NCBI GenBank assembly: GCA_037142735.1
Contig: JBAXAB010000008.1
Location: forward strand, 1-35,431
Direction of reading: 5' to 3'
Origin: JBAXAB01 sp037142735
GTDB lineage: Bacteria; Patescibacteriota; Minisyncoccia; Phycocordibacterales; CAIZLB01
DNA length: 35,431 nucleotides
Made by a program: the position numbers and the translations under genes. This document shows, piece by piece, positions 1 to 8,377 of the stretch. Each line of letters starts with the position of its first letter. Within the stretch, counting starts at the first letter, position 1. The notes below the pieces were generated by a model. That model was not told the DNA's origin and searched no databases. It was given only the letters and a program-made list of their open reading frames with translations.

Positions 1-147
1 ATATATTATGCGCTAATTATACAAGGTTTGTGTACTAAATTTGGGGTCCATGCCATTATGACAGGTTTCGCCGTCGCACTTAATACAGGCGAGATCATAT
101 TCTTTGTCTTTAGTTTTGTCATACTTTATTTCACGCATAATAATTAA
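1..147 (+). CDS. C-terminal fragment of an unidentified membrane protein (5' end outside window)
   Basis: An open frame runs from the first base of the window to a TAA at 145-147. The last ~25 residues form a clear membrane helix (EIIFFVFSFVILYF) followed by a short polar tail THNN, as expected for the end of an integral membrane protein. I do not recognise the family. The frame overlaps the left copy of the 32-bp inverted repeat, so residues 8-19 are encoded by repeat sequence and the gene may be a chimera made when the repeat arrived. Its stop overlaps the stop of the convergent HsdM-HsdS gene. It could also be a chance open frame. Confidence 0.35.
   Translation: MYYALIIQGLCTKFGVHAIMTGFAVALNTGEIIFFVFSFVILYFTHNN
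24..55 (+). repeat. Left copy of 32-bp terminal inverted repeat
   Basis: Bases 29-55 (starting TGTGTACTAAATTTGGGG, ending TCCATGCCA) are exactly repeated in inverse orientation at 15753-15779. The match extends through AGGT at 24-27 with one mismatch at 28, giving 31 of 32 identical. The TGTGTAC ends of both copies face outward, as in terminal repeats of a transposable element or paired IS ends. No obvious target-site duplication flanks the copies. Confidence 0.7.
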
Positions 148-2678
148 ATTTCATTGATCAATTTAGATACTTTTTTTTCAAAAATGTCTATTATTTTTTT
201 TGACATAAGCATACACTCCCTTTCTTTTGCAATCTCGGCAACAATTTCTTTCTGAACTTCGATCGGGGGAAGAGGTACAGTAATCGTCGCAAAGTTTTTC
301 TGATATATTGCTGCAACACTGGTTGTTCCGCTTACCAAATTCTTTATTTTTTTCTTACCAATCTCTGTGTTTAGATAATAATTAATATAATCTGAATCAA
401 CATCTTTTTTAAATCTAATCCTTAAAATATTGTTGTTAAATAAGCATTCTCCATCTTTACCATGATAAATAGCTGATTTACCAACTAGGTTTGGAGCATT
501 TCTTGTGTTGTAAATAAAATCTCCGTTATTTAAGGAGTATTTATCTATTTCATCCTTACTAGCTTCTACATGAACAACTGAATCAAGATCCAAATCTCCA
601 CTCATTGAAATGTTTTCCATTTTTATATATGGATATGGAAAAATGTCAGCTTGCATAGATTTATCTTTAACCAATCCAAGCTTTGTTTCTAAAAATAAAT
701 TCCCTAATTCAATAATTTGCCATGAGGGGTCTACCTTTATGCTTGGTTTATAATTATTTATGATCTGTTTTGCACCATCAATTATATTTTGATACTTATT
801 GATCTGTTCTACAATTTCATTCTGAATACTGAGTGGTGGTAGTACAATTGGATAATCAAGTAAAGACGTAGACGTAAGATTTGAAATATTTGTCGTTGTA
901 TTAGCGTTTCCTTCAAAATACTCCTTTGCAAAAGGTGTTCTAAGGATTGAGTATAAGTATTTAGGAAGTATTTTATCTTTATTTGCCCGTATTAAGCCCA
1001 TAAAGGCACCAAAAGTTATACCCTCGTGTTCTTTATTTACATACGTTGTTCTGCCGAGCAGGTGTAATGAATTAGCAATTGATATTAGAATATCACCTTC
1101 CTTAAGGATTTGATCTTTCTTTTTAACTATTTTTCTTGGAATAAAATATAGATCTTCATCAACTATGCCATGCTCTTGTGATGCCTTTGTAGTAGCAACT
1201 TTTATAGTTTGATCTGACTCTTCATAAACTTGATCTTTCTTAGAAAAAGTTACTCCTCTAATAAATTCAGCAACTTCTCCTAATTTAACGGATGGGTATT
1301 TAGTGTGAGAATTATCGGCAGAAATACGATATCTATCTCCTGATAAATTATATTCTTCATCCTTAGAGATGTTCTCCTTTGAAACCAACAATGCGAATTC
1401 ATCATCACTTTTAAATTCAATTTTTTTATCATCGAGAACATGATTCTTATATAAATGTAGTATTTCCAATGCGGCCGGTAAATGACTTGTATTTAACGGT
1501 CTTCGTTGAGCACCAAGATCAAAACCGTCATTTCCTATTTTTACGAATAAAACATTGTTAGCTTTCTTAGAGATCTCATTATCAAATAAGAGTATGCTCG
1601 TCTTTACTCCTGCGTACGGATTAAAAACACCTGACGGTAGACTTACTACCGCATACAATCCGTCATTAACTAAGTTCTTACGTAGCTGTTTATATGCAGT
1701 ACCTGATTGAAAAATAATACCTTCTGGCACAATGATACCGGCACGACCTTTTGGTCTTAGGTGATTCATTATGTAATCGACAAATAACACCTCGGACCGA
1801 GTGGATTGAATACCGAATTTGTTATGTGTACTTACACCACCCTTTGGAGACATGAATGGTGGGTTGGCGAGTATTACATCAAACTTATCATTCCATCTCT
1901 CATCCATTGAAAGTGAATCGTATTGGACAATCTTTGGATTTTTAAATTGATGCAAGTACATGTTTACCTGTGCTATACGAACCATTCCAGGATCAATGTC
2001 ATATCCTTCGAAATTCTGCATCAATGTTTTACGCTGGTCGGGAGTAAGAGACTTTTCCTTTTTCTTTGGATCATCTTTACCATCATGTTGCTTGAGAATA
2101 TTCTTGTATGCACTGATCAAGAAGCCTCCGGTACCACAGGCAGGGTCTAAGACTTTGTCATCCTTAGTTGGATTTACTGCCTCAACAATGAAATCAATAA
2201 TGTGGCGAGGTGTTCGGAATTGTCCAGCATCACCTTGAGATGACATTATTGAAAGCAAATACTCATATGCATTTCCTAACTCTTCGGGATGTGAGTAATT
2301 AAAATAATCTATCTCCTTGAGAAATAACCCGAGTACATCTGGGGACCGATATGGCAAATATGCAGATTTAAAAATATTTCTAAATAGTTCAGGAAGTTGC
2401 TTTGATTCTGAAAACTTTACCAATGCTTCTGAATAGAGATTCATTCGCTCTTGGTTTCCGACACGAGTATCCATGAGTCTGGTCCAAGCATATCGCTCAA
2501 GGTCTCCGGTAAAGAATGAAGCATCACCACCAGACTTAATTGCAGACTGGTCCATATCATCCATAAATTTATAGATAAGAGCATTGGTGATCTGATCTAT
2601 TTGAGATGTTGGGTTAGGGACCACACCTACGAGGACCTGTCTGGCTGCATCTATGTGTCTTTTGGTTTCTGCGTTCAT
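144..2678 (-). CDS. hsdM: Type I restriction-modification methyltransferase fused to specificity subunit (HsdM-HsdS)
   Basis: This 844-residue protein combines two subunits that are usually separate. Residues ~1-450 are an N6-adenine methyltransferase of the HsdM type: an N-terminal helical domain, FRTPRHI near 154, the SAM-binding motif I DPACGTGGF near 178-186, GYDIDP near 225, and the catalytic ANPPF near 271-275. Two HsdS-like target-recognition domains follow. The first starts near 461 (PSVKLGEVAEF) and ends in a conserved helix near 615 (PPLSIQNEIVEQI). The second starts near 652 (SWQIIELGNLF) and ends with PPIEVQKEIVAEI. Two such domains normally read the two halves of a bipartite target. 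It lies 4 nt downstream of hsdR and closes the abiEi-abiEii-hsdR-hsdMS operon. No frameshift is visible. The recognition sequence cannot be read from the protein. Confidence 0.93.
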   Translation of the reverse strand: MNAETKRHIDAARQVLVGVVPNPTSQIDQITNALIYKFMDDMDQSAIKSGGDASFFTGDLERYAWTRLMDTRVGNQERMNLYSEALVKFSESKQLPELFRNIFKSAYLPYRSPDVLGLFLKEIDYFNYSHPEELGNAYEYLLSIMSSQGDAGQFRTPRHIIDFIVEAVNPTKDDKVLDPACGTGGFLISAYKNILKQHDGKDDPKKKEKSLTPDQRKTLMQNFEGYDIDPGMVRIAQVNMYLHQFKNPKIVQYDSLSMDERWNDKFDVILANPPFMSPKGGVSTHNKFGIQSTRSEVLFVDYIMNHLRPKGRAGIIVPEGIIFQSGTAYKQLRKNLVNDGLYAVVSLPSGVFNPYAGVKTSILLFDNEISKKANNVLFVKIGNDGFDLGAQRRPLNTSHLPAALEILHLYKNHVLDDKKIEFKSDDEFALLVSKENISKDEEYNLSGDRYRISADNSHTKYPSVKLGEVAEFIRGVTFSKKDQVYEESDQTIKVATTKASQEHGIVDEDLYFIPRKIVKKKDQILKEGDILISIANSLHLLGRTTYVNKEHEGITFGAFMGLIRANKDKILPKYLYSILRTPFAKEYFEGNANTTTNISNLTSTSLLDYPIVLPPLSIQNEIVEQINKYQNIIDGAKQIINNYKPSIKVDPSWQIIELGNLFLETKLGLVKDKSMQADIFPYPYIKMENISMSGDLDLDSVVHVEASKDEIDKYSLNNGDFIYNTRNAPNLVGKSAIYHGKDGECLFNNNILRIRFKKDVDSDYINYYLNTEIGKKKIKNLVSGTTSVAAIYQKNFATITVPLPPIEVQKEIVAEIAKERECMLMSKKIIDIFEKKVSKLINEI

Positions 2679-2682
2679 ATTT

Positions 2683-5238
2683 TTATAGGTTGGTTAGTTG
2701 ATAAGCGTAATCATTGATGTATTGTGGCACTACTGTTTTGAATCCGTTGAGTTTCTGATATTCATCGAAGCCGAATGTAGCGCAGAAGTTGAATTGGGCA
2801 GGAGTATTCTTTTTGATAATATCTCGCACTTCACTGTCCACTATGTAAGCTTTGAAAAAACTCTTTACCGCATCAAAGTGTTCTTGGTCTACAGGATTCA
2901 CTTCGGTGAACTTACTCCACTCTGATTCGAGTAAGTCATCTTTGGTTTCAAAACCTGTCTTTTGTCCAAAAGCTACCTGCAAAAATTCCTTAACGGTGAT
3001 GCGACGATCAACATTAAACAATTTACGAATATTAGCAAGACTGAGGAAATGTTTAGGTTTATCAAGGATATTTTTCTTTACGTAGTCCTCGGCTTCTTCA
3101 GTGTCGCCATTCTCCCACATATTCTTGAGAGTCTGATTGCCAAGCACATCTTCTTCGATAGCACGCTTGAATCCTTCTCGGTCAATACGCATACCTTGAT
3201 CACCAACAGTTGTCTCTGCTACAGAAACGACTTTGTCATCGGTATCGATATCTACTGGTCCCTTGAATATCTTCTGACCATTTTCATCTACGAATTCACT
3301 TTGTGAGGTACTGACGTCTAAAGTTTCCGGACCGGCAAGCTGTCTAATTGTCGGTAGATTTATTTTATCGTCATATTTAAATTCCTTTTCAAAATATTCA
3401 CATGTTGCAAAGAAATCAAAGAATTTAAACTTATCTTTAGGGAAAGCAATCCTGTCATTGTTTGCGTAGTCTTGGTATTCAAACAAATGCTTTCGAGTAC
3501 CACGACCCTTGATCTGTACAAAGTCTGACGGACTGAATACTGGTCGCATAAGTGCGATGTTTAAGATGTCTTGGCAATCATAGCCTGTAGTCATCATTCC
3601 CACAGTTACACAAACACGAGTTTTACTTGAGTCATATCCTTCCGGCTTATTAACTTTGCCACCGAGCATGTTGTTAGCAAAGTTTATAGTCATTTGTTGT
3701 GCATCAGATACTTGAGAAGTTATCTGCATTGCAAAGTTAGACTCACTATACAAATCTGGCCACTTTTCAAAAGCTAGTCTGTTGAGAATATTTGTAACTC
3801 GAGCTGCATGCTTTTGAGATACACAGAAAACAATCGATTTGCCAAATAGATTTATTCCAAGCTGTTTTGCTACAGGATCAAATAGGCCGTTATCTACAAA
3901 CGCCTTACTCATAGCAATATTGGTTTCTTCATTGAAAAACTTTCTTTCGTAATGTCTTTCATTGAATACCTTATCAACCAATTCACCTTCATCGGTTGTA
4001 GTATGGACTGCATATCCTTTGTCTGACAAAAGCTCTGTTGTTATTTCTGTACGAGCATCAACGACTACAGGATTGATGAGAAATTTATCCTGAACGCCTT
4101 TTATAAGGTCATAGCGGAAGGTTGGCTGTCCTGCCTCACATCCAAAAGTCTTATAAGTATCTAGGAGTTGTCGTCTTTCAAATTCTCTTTGTGTATCTGC
4201 ACCATCATTATCAAATCCTTTGAGATAATCTTTTGGTGTAGCAGTAAGGCCTAGTTTATAACCTACAAAGTATTCAAATACTGCACGACTGTTACCACCA
4301 ATAGATCTATGAGATTCATCTGATATTACAAACTCAAAATCTGTTGGTGAAAATTCTTTGCGATATCTATCACCAGCAAGAAATGTTTGAATGGTAGAAA
4401 CTACAACCTGAGCCTTTTGCCATGAGTCACGATTATCTTTATAGATTACACAGCCAAAATCTTTACCGAGGTAATTTCTAAATGCTTTGAAAGCTTGATC
4501 TTCAAGCTCGATTCTATCCACGAGGAATAGGACCCTGCGAGCATTACCAGATTTCAAAAATAGTTTTATAACTGCGGCTGAGATAAGTGTCTTTCCTGTA
4601 CCGGTTGCCATTTCAAACAGAAATCTTTGTTTACTTTCTTTTGCGGACTCCTGAAGGGCTTTGATCGCTTGGACCTGATATGGACGAAGTTGTTTTAAAT
4701 TATTGGTCCTCAAAAATTCTGAACGAGTAGATTCATCTTGAAATGCAGGATCTTTTGCAAAGGTCGGCATTTGAGTCTCTACAACATAATTCTCATCAAC
4801 AGGAGTGTTCGCAAGCTCGATAGAATTAGGAATGTACTTCTCATATTGAGTGATTGAGTCTTGTGTTGGGAATCGTGAGATAGTGTCTGGATTACCGTTC
4901 TTTGTATCCCAGAAGTAATGAATATTTCCGTTTGAGAGGATTACAAATCGAGCACCTACGTTGCGAGCGTAATTTCTTGCTTGTTCTTTTGCAGAAAGAG
5001 GATCAATTGATTCTTTCTTTGCCTCAACAACTACAAGTGGACGATTATCTTTATCTAAAAGAAGAAAATCTATAAAGCCGTGCACCTCATGTTCAAAGTC
5101 ATCACCAAGTTCAGAATATTTAACCCCAGGCTCAAGCTGAATGTTTACTGGACCGTTTTTATCAGTCTCAAAACGCCATCCTGATTCCTCAAGTAGTTTA
5201 TTTATTTTAATTCTTGCTGATGCTTCTTTTTTGTTCAT
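2683..5238 (-). CDS. hsdR: Type I restriction endonuclease subunit R (HsdR)
   Basis: The motor and nuclease subunit of the type I system; it translocates DNA using ATP and cuts away from the recognition site. The N-terminal nuclease fold shows the PD-(D/E)xK pattern: an Asp in GFIDFLLLD (residue ~57), then VVVEAKK (Glu ~72, Lys ~74). The SF2 helicase follows, with Walker A MATGTGKT (~210-217), DESH box (~307-310), TATP motif and a late helicase motif with IKGRGTRK. The C-terminal region resembles the EcoEI-type R domain. I chose the ATG at 5236-5238, 7 nt after the AbiEii stop, giving 851 residues; the longer frame needs a TTG start at 5259 inside the upstream gene. It is intact and sits in the same operon as its HsdM-HsdS partner. 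Confidence 0.94.
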   Translation of the reverse strand: MNKKEASARIKINKLLEESGWRFETDKNGPVNIQLEPGVKYSELGDDFEHEVHGFIDFLLLDKDNRPLVVVEAKKESIDPLSAKEQARNYARNVGARFVILSNGNIHYFWDTKNGNPDTISRFPTQDSITQYEKYIPNSIELANTPVDENYVVETQMPTFAKDPAFQDESTRSEFLRTNNLKQLRPYQVQAIKALQESAKESKQRFLFEMATGTGKTLISAAVIKLFLKSGNARRVLFLVDRIELEDQAFKAFRNYLGKDFGCVIYKDNRDSWQKAQVVVSTIQTFLAGDRYRKEFSPTDFEFVISDESHRSIGGNSRAVFEYFVGYKLGLTATPKDYLKGFDNDGADTQREFERRQLLDTYKTFGCEAGQPTFRYDLIKGVQDKFLINPVVVDARTEITTELLSDKGYAVHTTTDEGELVDKVFNERHYERKFFNEETNIAMSKAFVDNGLFDPVAKQLGINLFGKSIVFCVSQKHAARVTNILNRLAFEKWPDLYSESNFAMQITSQVSDAQQMTINFANNMLGGKVNKPEGYDSSKTRVCVTVGMMTTGYDCQDILNIALMRPVFSPSDFVQIKGRGTRKHLFEYQDYANNDRIAFPKDKFKFFDFFATCEYFEKEFKYDDKINLPTIRQLAGPETLDVSTSQSEFVDENGQKIFKGPVDIDTDDKVVSVAETTVGDQGMRIDREGFKRAIEEDVLGNQTLKNMWENGDTEEAEDYVKKNILDKPKHFLSLANIRKLFNVDRRITVKEFLQVAFGQKTGFETKDDLLESEWSKFTEVNPVDQEHFDAVKSFFKAYIVDSEVRDIIKKNTPAQFNFCATFGFDEYQKLNGFKTVVPQYINDYAYQLTNL

Positions 5239-5245
5239 ATGATTA

Positions 5246-6280
5246 TTATTTAGGTTCAAAATTATTCCACAGAGGACTCTTATCAGATTTGTCTAATTTA
5301 CCCCATACCTCGTGTGCAATATGAAAAGCAACTTTATCAGAATCAACCTTTTGAGTTATAGGACTAATAAATACATCTTCGTTCCTTCCGTCTCTGGTAA
5401 TTTGGCAATCAAACTCATAACCAAATGAGAAATCAGGATCGCCACTCTTTTCAAAAAAAGCTTTATCATTTTTACTTATCTTCAATCCATTACAAGCAAA
5501 AGGAGTATTTATAAAATACTTTGTATTTAAAATATCCATAATCTTTTTTGTCTCCTCAAGTAAATATGGTTCCATCGAATCACCTTTGTTTGTGTTATTT
5601 AACATAAGATTCAAAGAAAACAATGTATCAGCCTTCAACTTCGCTCTGTAGGAATATTTTTGAGCATCGGTAAGTAATTCACCGAGCCCGTCTAATATGT
5701 GCTTGTTATCCATAGATTCCAACATGGCAATACATTTTTCTAATGCTTGCTTATAGGAAACCCCTGATCTTTCTTCTACGATTTTTCGATTAATAGGCCA
5801 GCTATTTTTAGCAAAATACTGCACATCAAAAATATCTCGGCTTGTTTTGCCAATTCGTTCAAGCATCGCCATTAACTTATGCGCAAACATATCTTCTTGG
5901 ACCATTACAAGCATGGAAATACCAAGCAATGTTTTCATTTCATACTTTGAACCGAATTGGCGACGATTCACTTCGACTTTAATTTTCTGAGCATTTGCAT
6001 CGTATGAGATAACATTCTTTAAGTTGAATCTCTGCATGTAAGAGTCAGTAATTTTTCCATAATTACTTACAATTTTATTTATCTTCTCAAAAACATCTTT
6101 TTCTTTTGTTTCGTCTAACAAATCAAGATCCAAATCAACAGAATTTCTAGGTAAATCATAAAACATCATGGCAGCAGTACCACCTTTGAATCCTAAGTAG
6201 GGGGCAATGGACGTATCAGAATATATATCCTTCAAGATCTGCAATAAAATATTCTTATGTTTTGAGTAATCTAATGTCAT
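5246..6280 (-). CDS. abiEii: AbiEii/AbiGii-type nucleotidyltransferase toxin
   Basis: A 344-residue member of the AbiEii family, the toxin of type IV/AbiE toxin-antitoxin systems that cause abortive infection. Known relatives are DNA-polymerase-beta-like nucleotidyltransferases that inactivate host functions (tRNA modification has been reported for related MenA). The signature is near the N-terminus: FKGGTA at ~31-36 and SVDLDLD at ~47-53, the GG(T/S)-x(n)-DxD motif that binds metal and NTP. Further on, KVEVNRRQFG and the VQEDMFAHKLMAMLER region with a conserved Lys are typical of the family. Its start is 1 nt after the AbiEi stop, as in classical abiE operons. The C-terminal ~100 residues (from ~250) match no pattern I recognise. 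Confidence 0.88.
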   Translation of the reverse strand: MTLDYSKHKNILLQILKDIYSDTSIAPYLGFKGGTAAMMFYDLPRNSVDLDLDLLDETKEKDVFEKINKIVSNYGKITDSYMQRFNLKNVISYDANAQKIKVEVNRRQFGSKYEMKTLLGISMLVMVQEDMFAHKLMAMLERIGKTSRDIFDVQYFAKNSWPINRKIVEERSGVSYKQALEKCIAMLESMDNKHILDGLGELLTDAQKYSYRAKLKADTLFSLNLMLNNTNKGDSMEPYLLEETKKIMDILNTKYFINTPFACNGLKISKNDKAFFEKSGDPDFSFGYEFDCQITRDGRNEDVFISPITQKVDSDKVAFHIAHEVWGKLDKSDKSPLWNNFEPK

Positions 6281-6281
6281 A

Positions 6282-6887
6282 TTATTTGTTTACCTGATTA
6301 TCTTGATAGTTTTTAAAGTATTCTTTGATTTTCTTCTCTAATCTCTTGTTGTGATAGATAGGTAAAATCTCAAATACCTTATCCCAATTCAAATTTGACA
6401 AATTATCGAAGTGATAATCCTTACTTACATACACACGGTCCAAGAATGCGCGCTCGCTCGTTGCTGTAGCTATACCATCTTTATGTTCTATTCCTGTTGT
6501 ATTACTTAATACATAATCTTTCATACGAACAAAAGTTATTTTTTGTCCTTCGATGTCTATCTCACGATTGATGTACGATGCGACAAATATATTTCCGTAG
6601 TATTGAAAATTGACACCTTCTCTAGTTAAGACGGTTTCAAAGCTGATGTAGGATGGAGTATTGATTCTGGTTGCTAATTCAAATCGATCATAGTTTTTAT
6701 CTTTTGCGTAAAATCCACGACGAACACGAATCAACTTTCCAGCCTTAACATATTTATTTAACCTCTTCTTTATAACCTCATCACTTTCTTCTCCCCATAA
6801 CAAAGAGACATCTTTTGATGAGAAGATTGTTTTGGGAGATCTCAATAAGACCTCTAAATATTCACCTTTTGTTGGTTTATTATCCAT
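6282..6887 (-). CDS. abiEi: AbiEi-like antitoxin / winged-helix autorepressor
   Basis: A 201-residue protein in the position of the AbiE antitoxin, directly before the toxin. AbiEi proteins have an N-terminal winged helix that binds inverted repeats in their own promoter and a C-terminal antitoxin domain. Here the N-terminal ~60 residues fit a winged helix: TIFSSKDVSLLWGEESDEVIK, then RLNKYVKAGKLIRVRRGFYAK, where GxxxRxRRGxYxK is typical of this antitoxin group. The rest (INTPSYISFETVLTREG, then TSERAFLDRVY) is also family-like. The ATG at 6885-6887 is 41 nt downstream of a good sigma-70 promoter, and TTCACC/GGTGAA repeats lie just upstream. It is the first gene of the four-gene operon, so its autoregulation may also control the restriction genes. 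Confidence 0.82.
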   Translation of the reverse strand: MDNKPTKGEYLEVLLRSPKTIFSSKDVSLLWGEESDEVIKKRLNKYVKAGKLIRVRRGFYAKDKNYDRFELATRINTPSYISFETVLTREGVNFQYYGNIFVASYINREIDIEGQKITFVRMKDYVLSNTTGIEHKDGIATATSERAFLDRVYVSKDYHFDNLSNLNWDKVFEILPIYHNKRLEKKIKEYFKNYQDNQVNK

Positions 6888-6928
6888 TATGATACTGCAA
6901 GTCGCCTTAAAGGAGACCTGTAGTCACA

Positions 6929-6957
6929 ATATTAGCACATTCTAGGAAAATCAACAA
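6929..6957 (-). promoter_or_regulatory. Promoter of abiEi-abiEii-hsdR-hsdMS operon
   Basis: On the minus strand TTGTTG (6952-6957) is followed after exactly 17 nt by TAATAT (6929-6934). It is the only strong promoter seen ahead of the four tightly spaced genes. Predicted leader is about 35 nt. Confidence 0.65.
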
Positions 6958-6967
6958 TAGTGTAAAA

Positions 6968-7025
6968 TTCACCGAATTTAGGTGAAAACCAGTGAATGAG
7001 ACCCTGTTTTTACCCTCTATTCACT
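6968..7025. promoter_or_regulatory. Probable AbiEi operator: two nested TTCAC inverted repeats
   Basis: TTCACC (6968-6973) and GGTGAA (6981-6986) form a perfect 6-bp inverted repeat with a 7-nt spacer, just upstream of the -35 box. AGTGAAT (6991-6997) and ATTCACT (7019-7025) form a second pair with 7-bp arms. AbiEi antitoxins are known to bind inverted repeats at their own promoter. The location and repeated half-site support an operator role; binding here is inferred. Confidence 0.45.
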
Positions 7026-7030
7026 AGTTT

Positions 7031-7234
7031 TTATAATCCTGTCCACGTTTCCTTACACTCTGGGCAGTACGCAAAGCCTGTATGTTCAAAGGCGTCTGTG
7101 AATCCATTTGGTTGATACATTTGCTCCTTTTCATTCCATACAAATTCATCGTCAATAATAGTTTCTAAATATTTACGCTCACAACCACAAAATTGGCAGG
7201 CGTGTTCTGGAAATTTCTTTGTCTTACTTTTCAT
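7031..7234 (-). CDS. Small zinc-ribbon-like protein, function unknown
   Basis: A 67-residue, probably cytoplasmic protein with two CxxC knuckles: CQFC (residues ~14-17) and CPEC (~58-61), separated by an acidic, aromatic-rich segment. The four cysteines could bind one zinc ion, giving a zinc-ribbon fold. No family assignment is possible from sequence alone. It is transcribed toward the abiE operon, and its stop lies a few bases from the abiE operator region. It is divergent from the membrane protein gene at 7312. A small palindrome (GATCATTGATC, 7240-7250) lies just upstream of its start and may be a regulatory site. Confidence 0.55.
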   Translation of the reverse strand: MKSKTKKFPEHACQFCGCERKYLETIIDDEFVWNEKEQMYQPNGFTDAFEHTGFAYCPECKETWTGL

Positions 7235-7276
7235 ACTCAGATCATTGATCGAAGCTGATATGAAGTCAATCGATTC

Positions 7277-7305
7277 TTTACTTTTTGTTAATCTAGGAAT
7301 AATGT
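7277..7305 (+). promoter_or_regulatory. Promoter for the membrane protein gene at 7312
   Basis: TTTACT (7277-7282), a 17-nt spacer, then TAATGT (7300-7305). The ATG follows 6 nt after the -10 box, so the transcript should be leaderless. Confidence 0.5.
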
Positions 7306-7311
7306 TCTGGT

Positions 7312-7620
7312 ATGGGTCAATTATTTATTACAATCATTGGTGGTCTTGTAGTCGCAGCAATAGCGTCTCGGTTTGGCTTTGGTGGATCGACCAAGGTAAC
7401 TATTCATGGTGGTCATAAGGTTAAAAAGACAGGTAAATGGATAATTATCATCTCCGTAGTAATGATTCTTGGTGGACTAGCATGGGCAGGAAGTGGTTCA
7501 CCTGCTCAAGGTGGTCTTGATTTTAATAAACCAGCAACTCTTTATGGTCTAACTTTGGCTGGATATGGATTAATCTTCTTTTTTGTAGGTAAGGTAGTGG
7601 CTTGGTTTCAAAAACTTTAA
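7312..7620 (+). CDS. Small membrane protein, unknown
   Basis: A 102-residue protein with three hydrophobic segments: residues ~3-20 (FITIIGGLVVAAIAS), ~43-60 (WIIIISVVMILGGLAWAG) and ~80-97 (LYGLTLAGYGLIFFFVG). They are separated by a basic loop (HGGHKVKKTGKW) and a Gly/Ser-rich loop. It is probably an integral membrane protein; I recognise no family. The ATG sits 6 nt after a plausible -10 box. It may be the first unit of the cassette-like series, because a divergent copy of the inter-gene repeat follows it at 7715. Confidence 0.6.
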   Translation: MGQLFITIIGGLVVAAIASRFGFGGSTKVTIHGGHKVKKTGKWIIIISVVMILGGLAWAGSGSPAQGGLDFNKPATLYGLTLAGYGLIFFFVGKVVAWFQKL

Positions 7621-7714
7621 TATAGTGCCATTTCCTCGGCTGTCGGCTGTGTAATTTTAAACAATCCATCCCTATAATTCGGGATATAAATGTGCTCTTT
7701 ATTGGTCTTCCAAA

Positions 7715-7744
7715 AGGTTATTACCTCGCGCACAACGTCGAGCC
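7715..7744 (+). repeat. Divergent copy of the inter-gene repeat
   Basis: Exactly 30 nt, like the other copies. It keeps both ends (AGGTT at 7715-7719, GAGCC at 7740-7744) but differs over most of the interior (about 16 of 30 positions match). The short internal stem CTCC/GGAG of the main copies is replaced by CTCG (7724-7727) and CGAG (7738-7741), a paired change. It is followed by the same promoter module as copies at 11044 and 12375. Confidence 0.5.
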
Positions 7745-7774
7745 GTAGTTACGTCTAGGAAGATTTGGTATACT
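7741..7774 (+). promoter_or_regulatory. Cassette promoter module, first copy (extended -10)
   Basis: AGCCGTAGTTACGTCTAGG is followed by AAGATTTGGTATACT, with TGG directly before TATACT (7769-7774) as an extended -10 element. The ATG is 7 nt further on. Nearly the same module occurs at 11070 and 12401. Confidence 0.6.
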
Positions 7775-7781
7775 TATAAAT

Positions 7782-8138
7782 ATGGATATCATAAAACCAG
7801 AGGAACTGATTAAATATAATAAATTTCTTAGGTTAGGGATTTTCTCACTTTTAATGTTGGGATTTATTACCTTTTGGGTTGTTCCAATGATGTCAGGAAG
7901 TGGGGGTATTTATAATATATTAAACTCTTTTACATTAACACTCATCCTATTAAATGTTGTATTCGCTTATTTAGCTACTGTGATTTCGACAATAGCCTCT
8001 AGACCTAAGCAATACGGGACTTTGAACTTAGTTGTAATCTTACTAAGAGTTGTACTTGCAGTAGCACTTTTCACTTTAGCTTCATTTTTTGCATTCGCTA
8101 TAACTTTGGCAATCTTTGATTTGGCCTCTAAGTGGTAA
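7782..8138 (+). CDS. Small integral membrane protein, unknown
   Basis: A 118-residue protein with three long hydrophobic helices: ~17-37 (LGIFSLLMLGFITFWVVPMM), ~45-67 (ILNSFTLTLILLNVVFAYLA) and ~80-112 (LVVILLRVVLAVALFTLASF onward). No catalytic or binding motif is visible, and I cannot assign a family. It has its own extended -10 promoter with the start 7 nt downstream. It stands between the divergent repeat at 7715 and the repeat at 8178, so it forms one complete cassette-like unit. Confidence 0.65.
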   Translation: MDIIKPEELIKYNKFLRLGIFSLLMLGFITFWVVPMMSGSGGIYNILNSFTLTLILLNVVFAYLATVISTIASRPKQYGTLNLVVILLRVVLAVALFTLASFFAFAITLAIFDLASKW

Positions 8139-8177
8139 TCGACCTTTATACCCTCACTCTACACTTCCCCACCAAAC

Positions 8178-8206
8178 AATTTCGAACATCCTCCCACCTT
8201 TGGAGC
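8178..8206 (+). repeat. Inter-gene repeat, copy a
   Basis: Core TTCGAACATCC then TCCCACCTTTGGAGC. It is preceded by a CCCCACCAAA tract, also present before copies b and h. Same orientation as all other copies. Confidence 0.85.
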
Positions 8207-8377
8207 ATTGTAGACAAAACTCTTTTACTGTTGTAATATCCCATCAGTTCTTTAAACATCTGGCTGCACTTTTTAGCGCATTTATTTTAAGTGCATTAAA
8301 AGGTACAGCTAGTCCATCATGGGCAATACTGTAATAATAACCACCGATAGAAAGCAAACCTAAAACCACTAAGTAAA

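Noticed and set aside
1923..2238. Plus-strand ORFs inside hsdM
   Set aside because: Antisense shadows of the conserved methyltransferase motifs.
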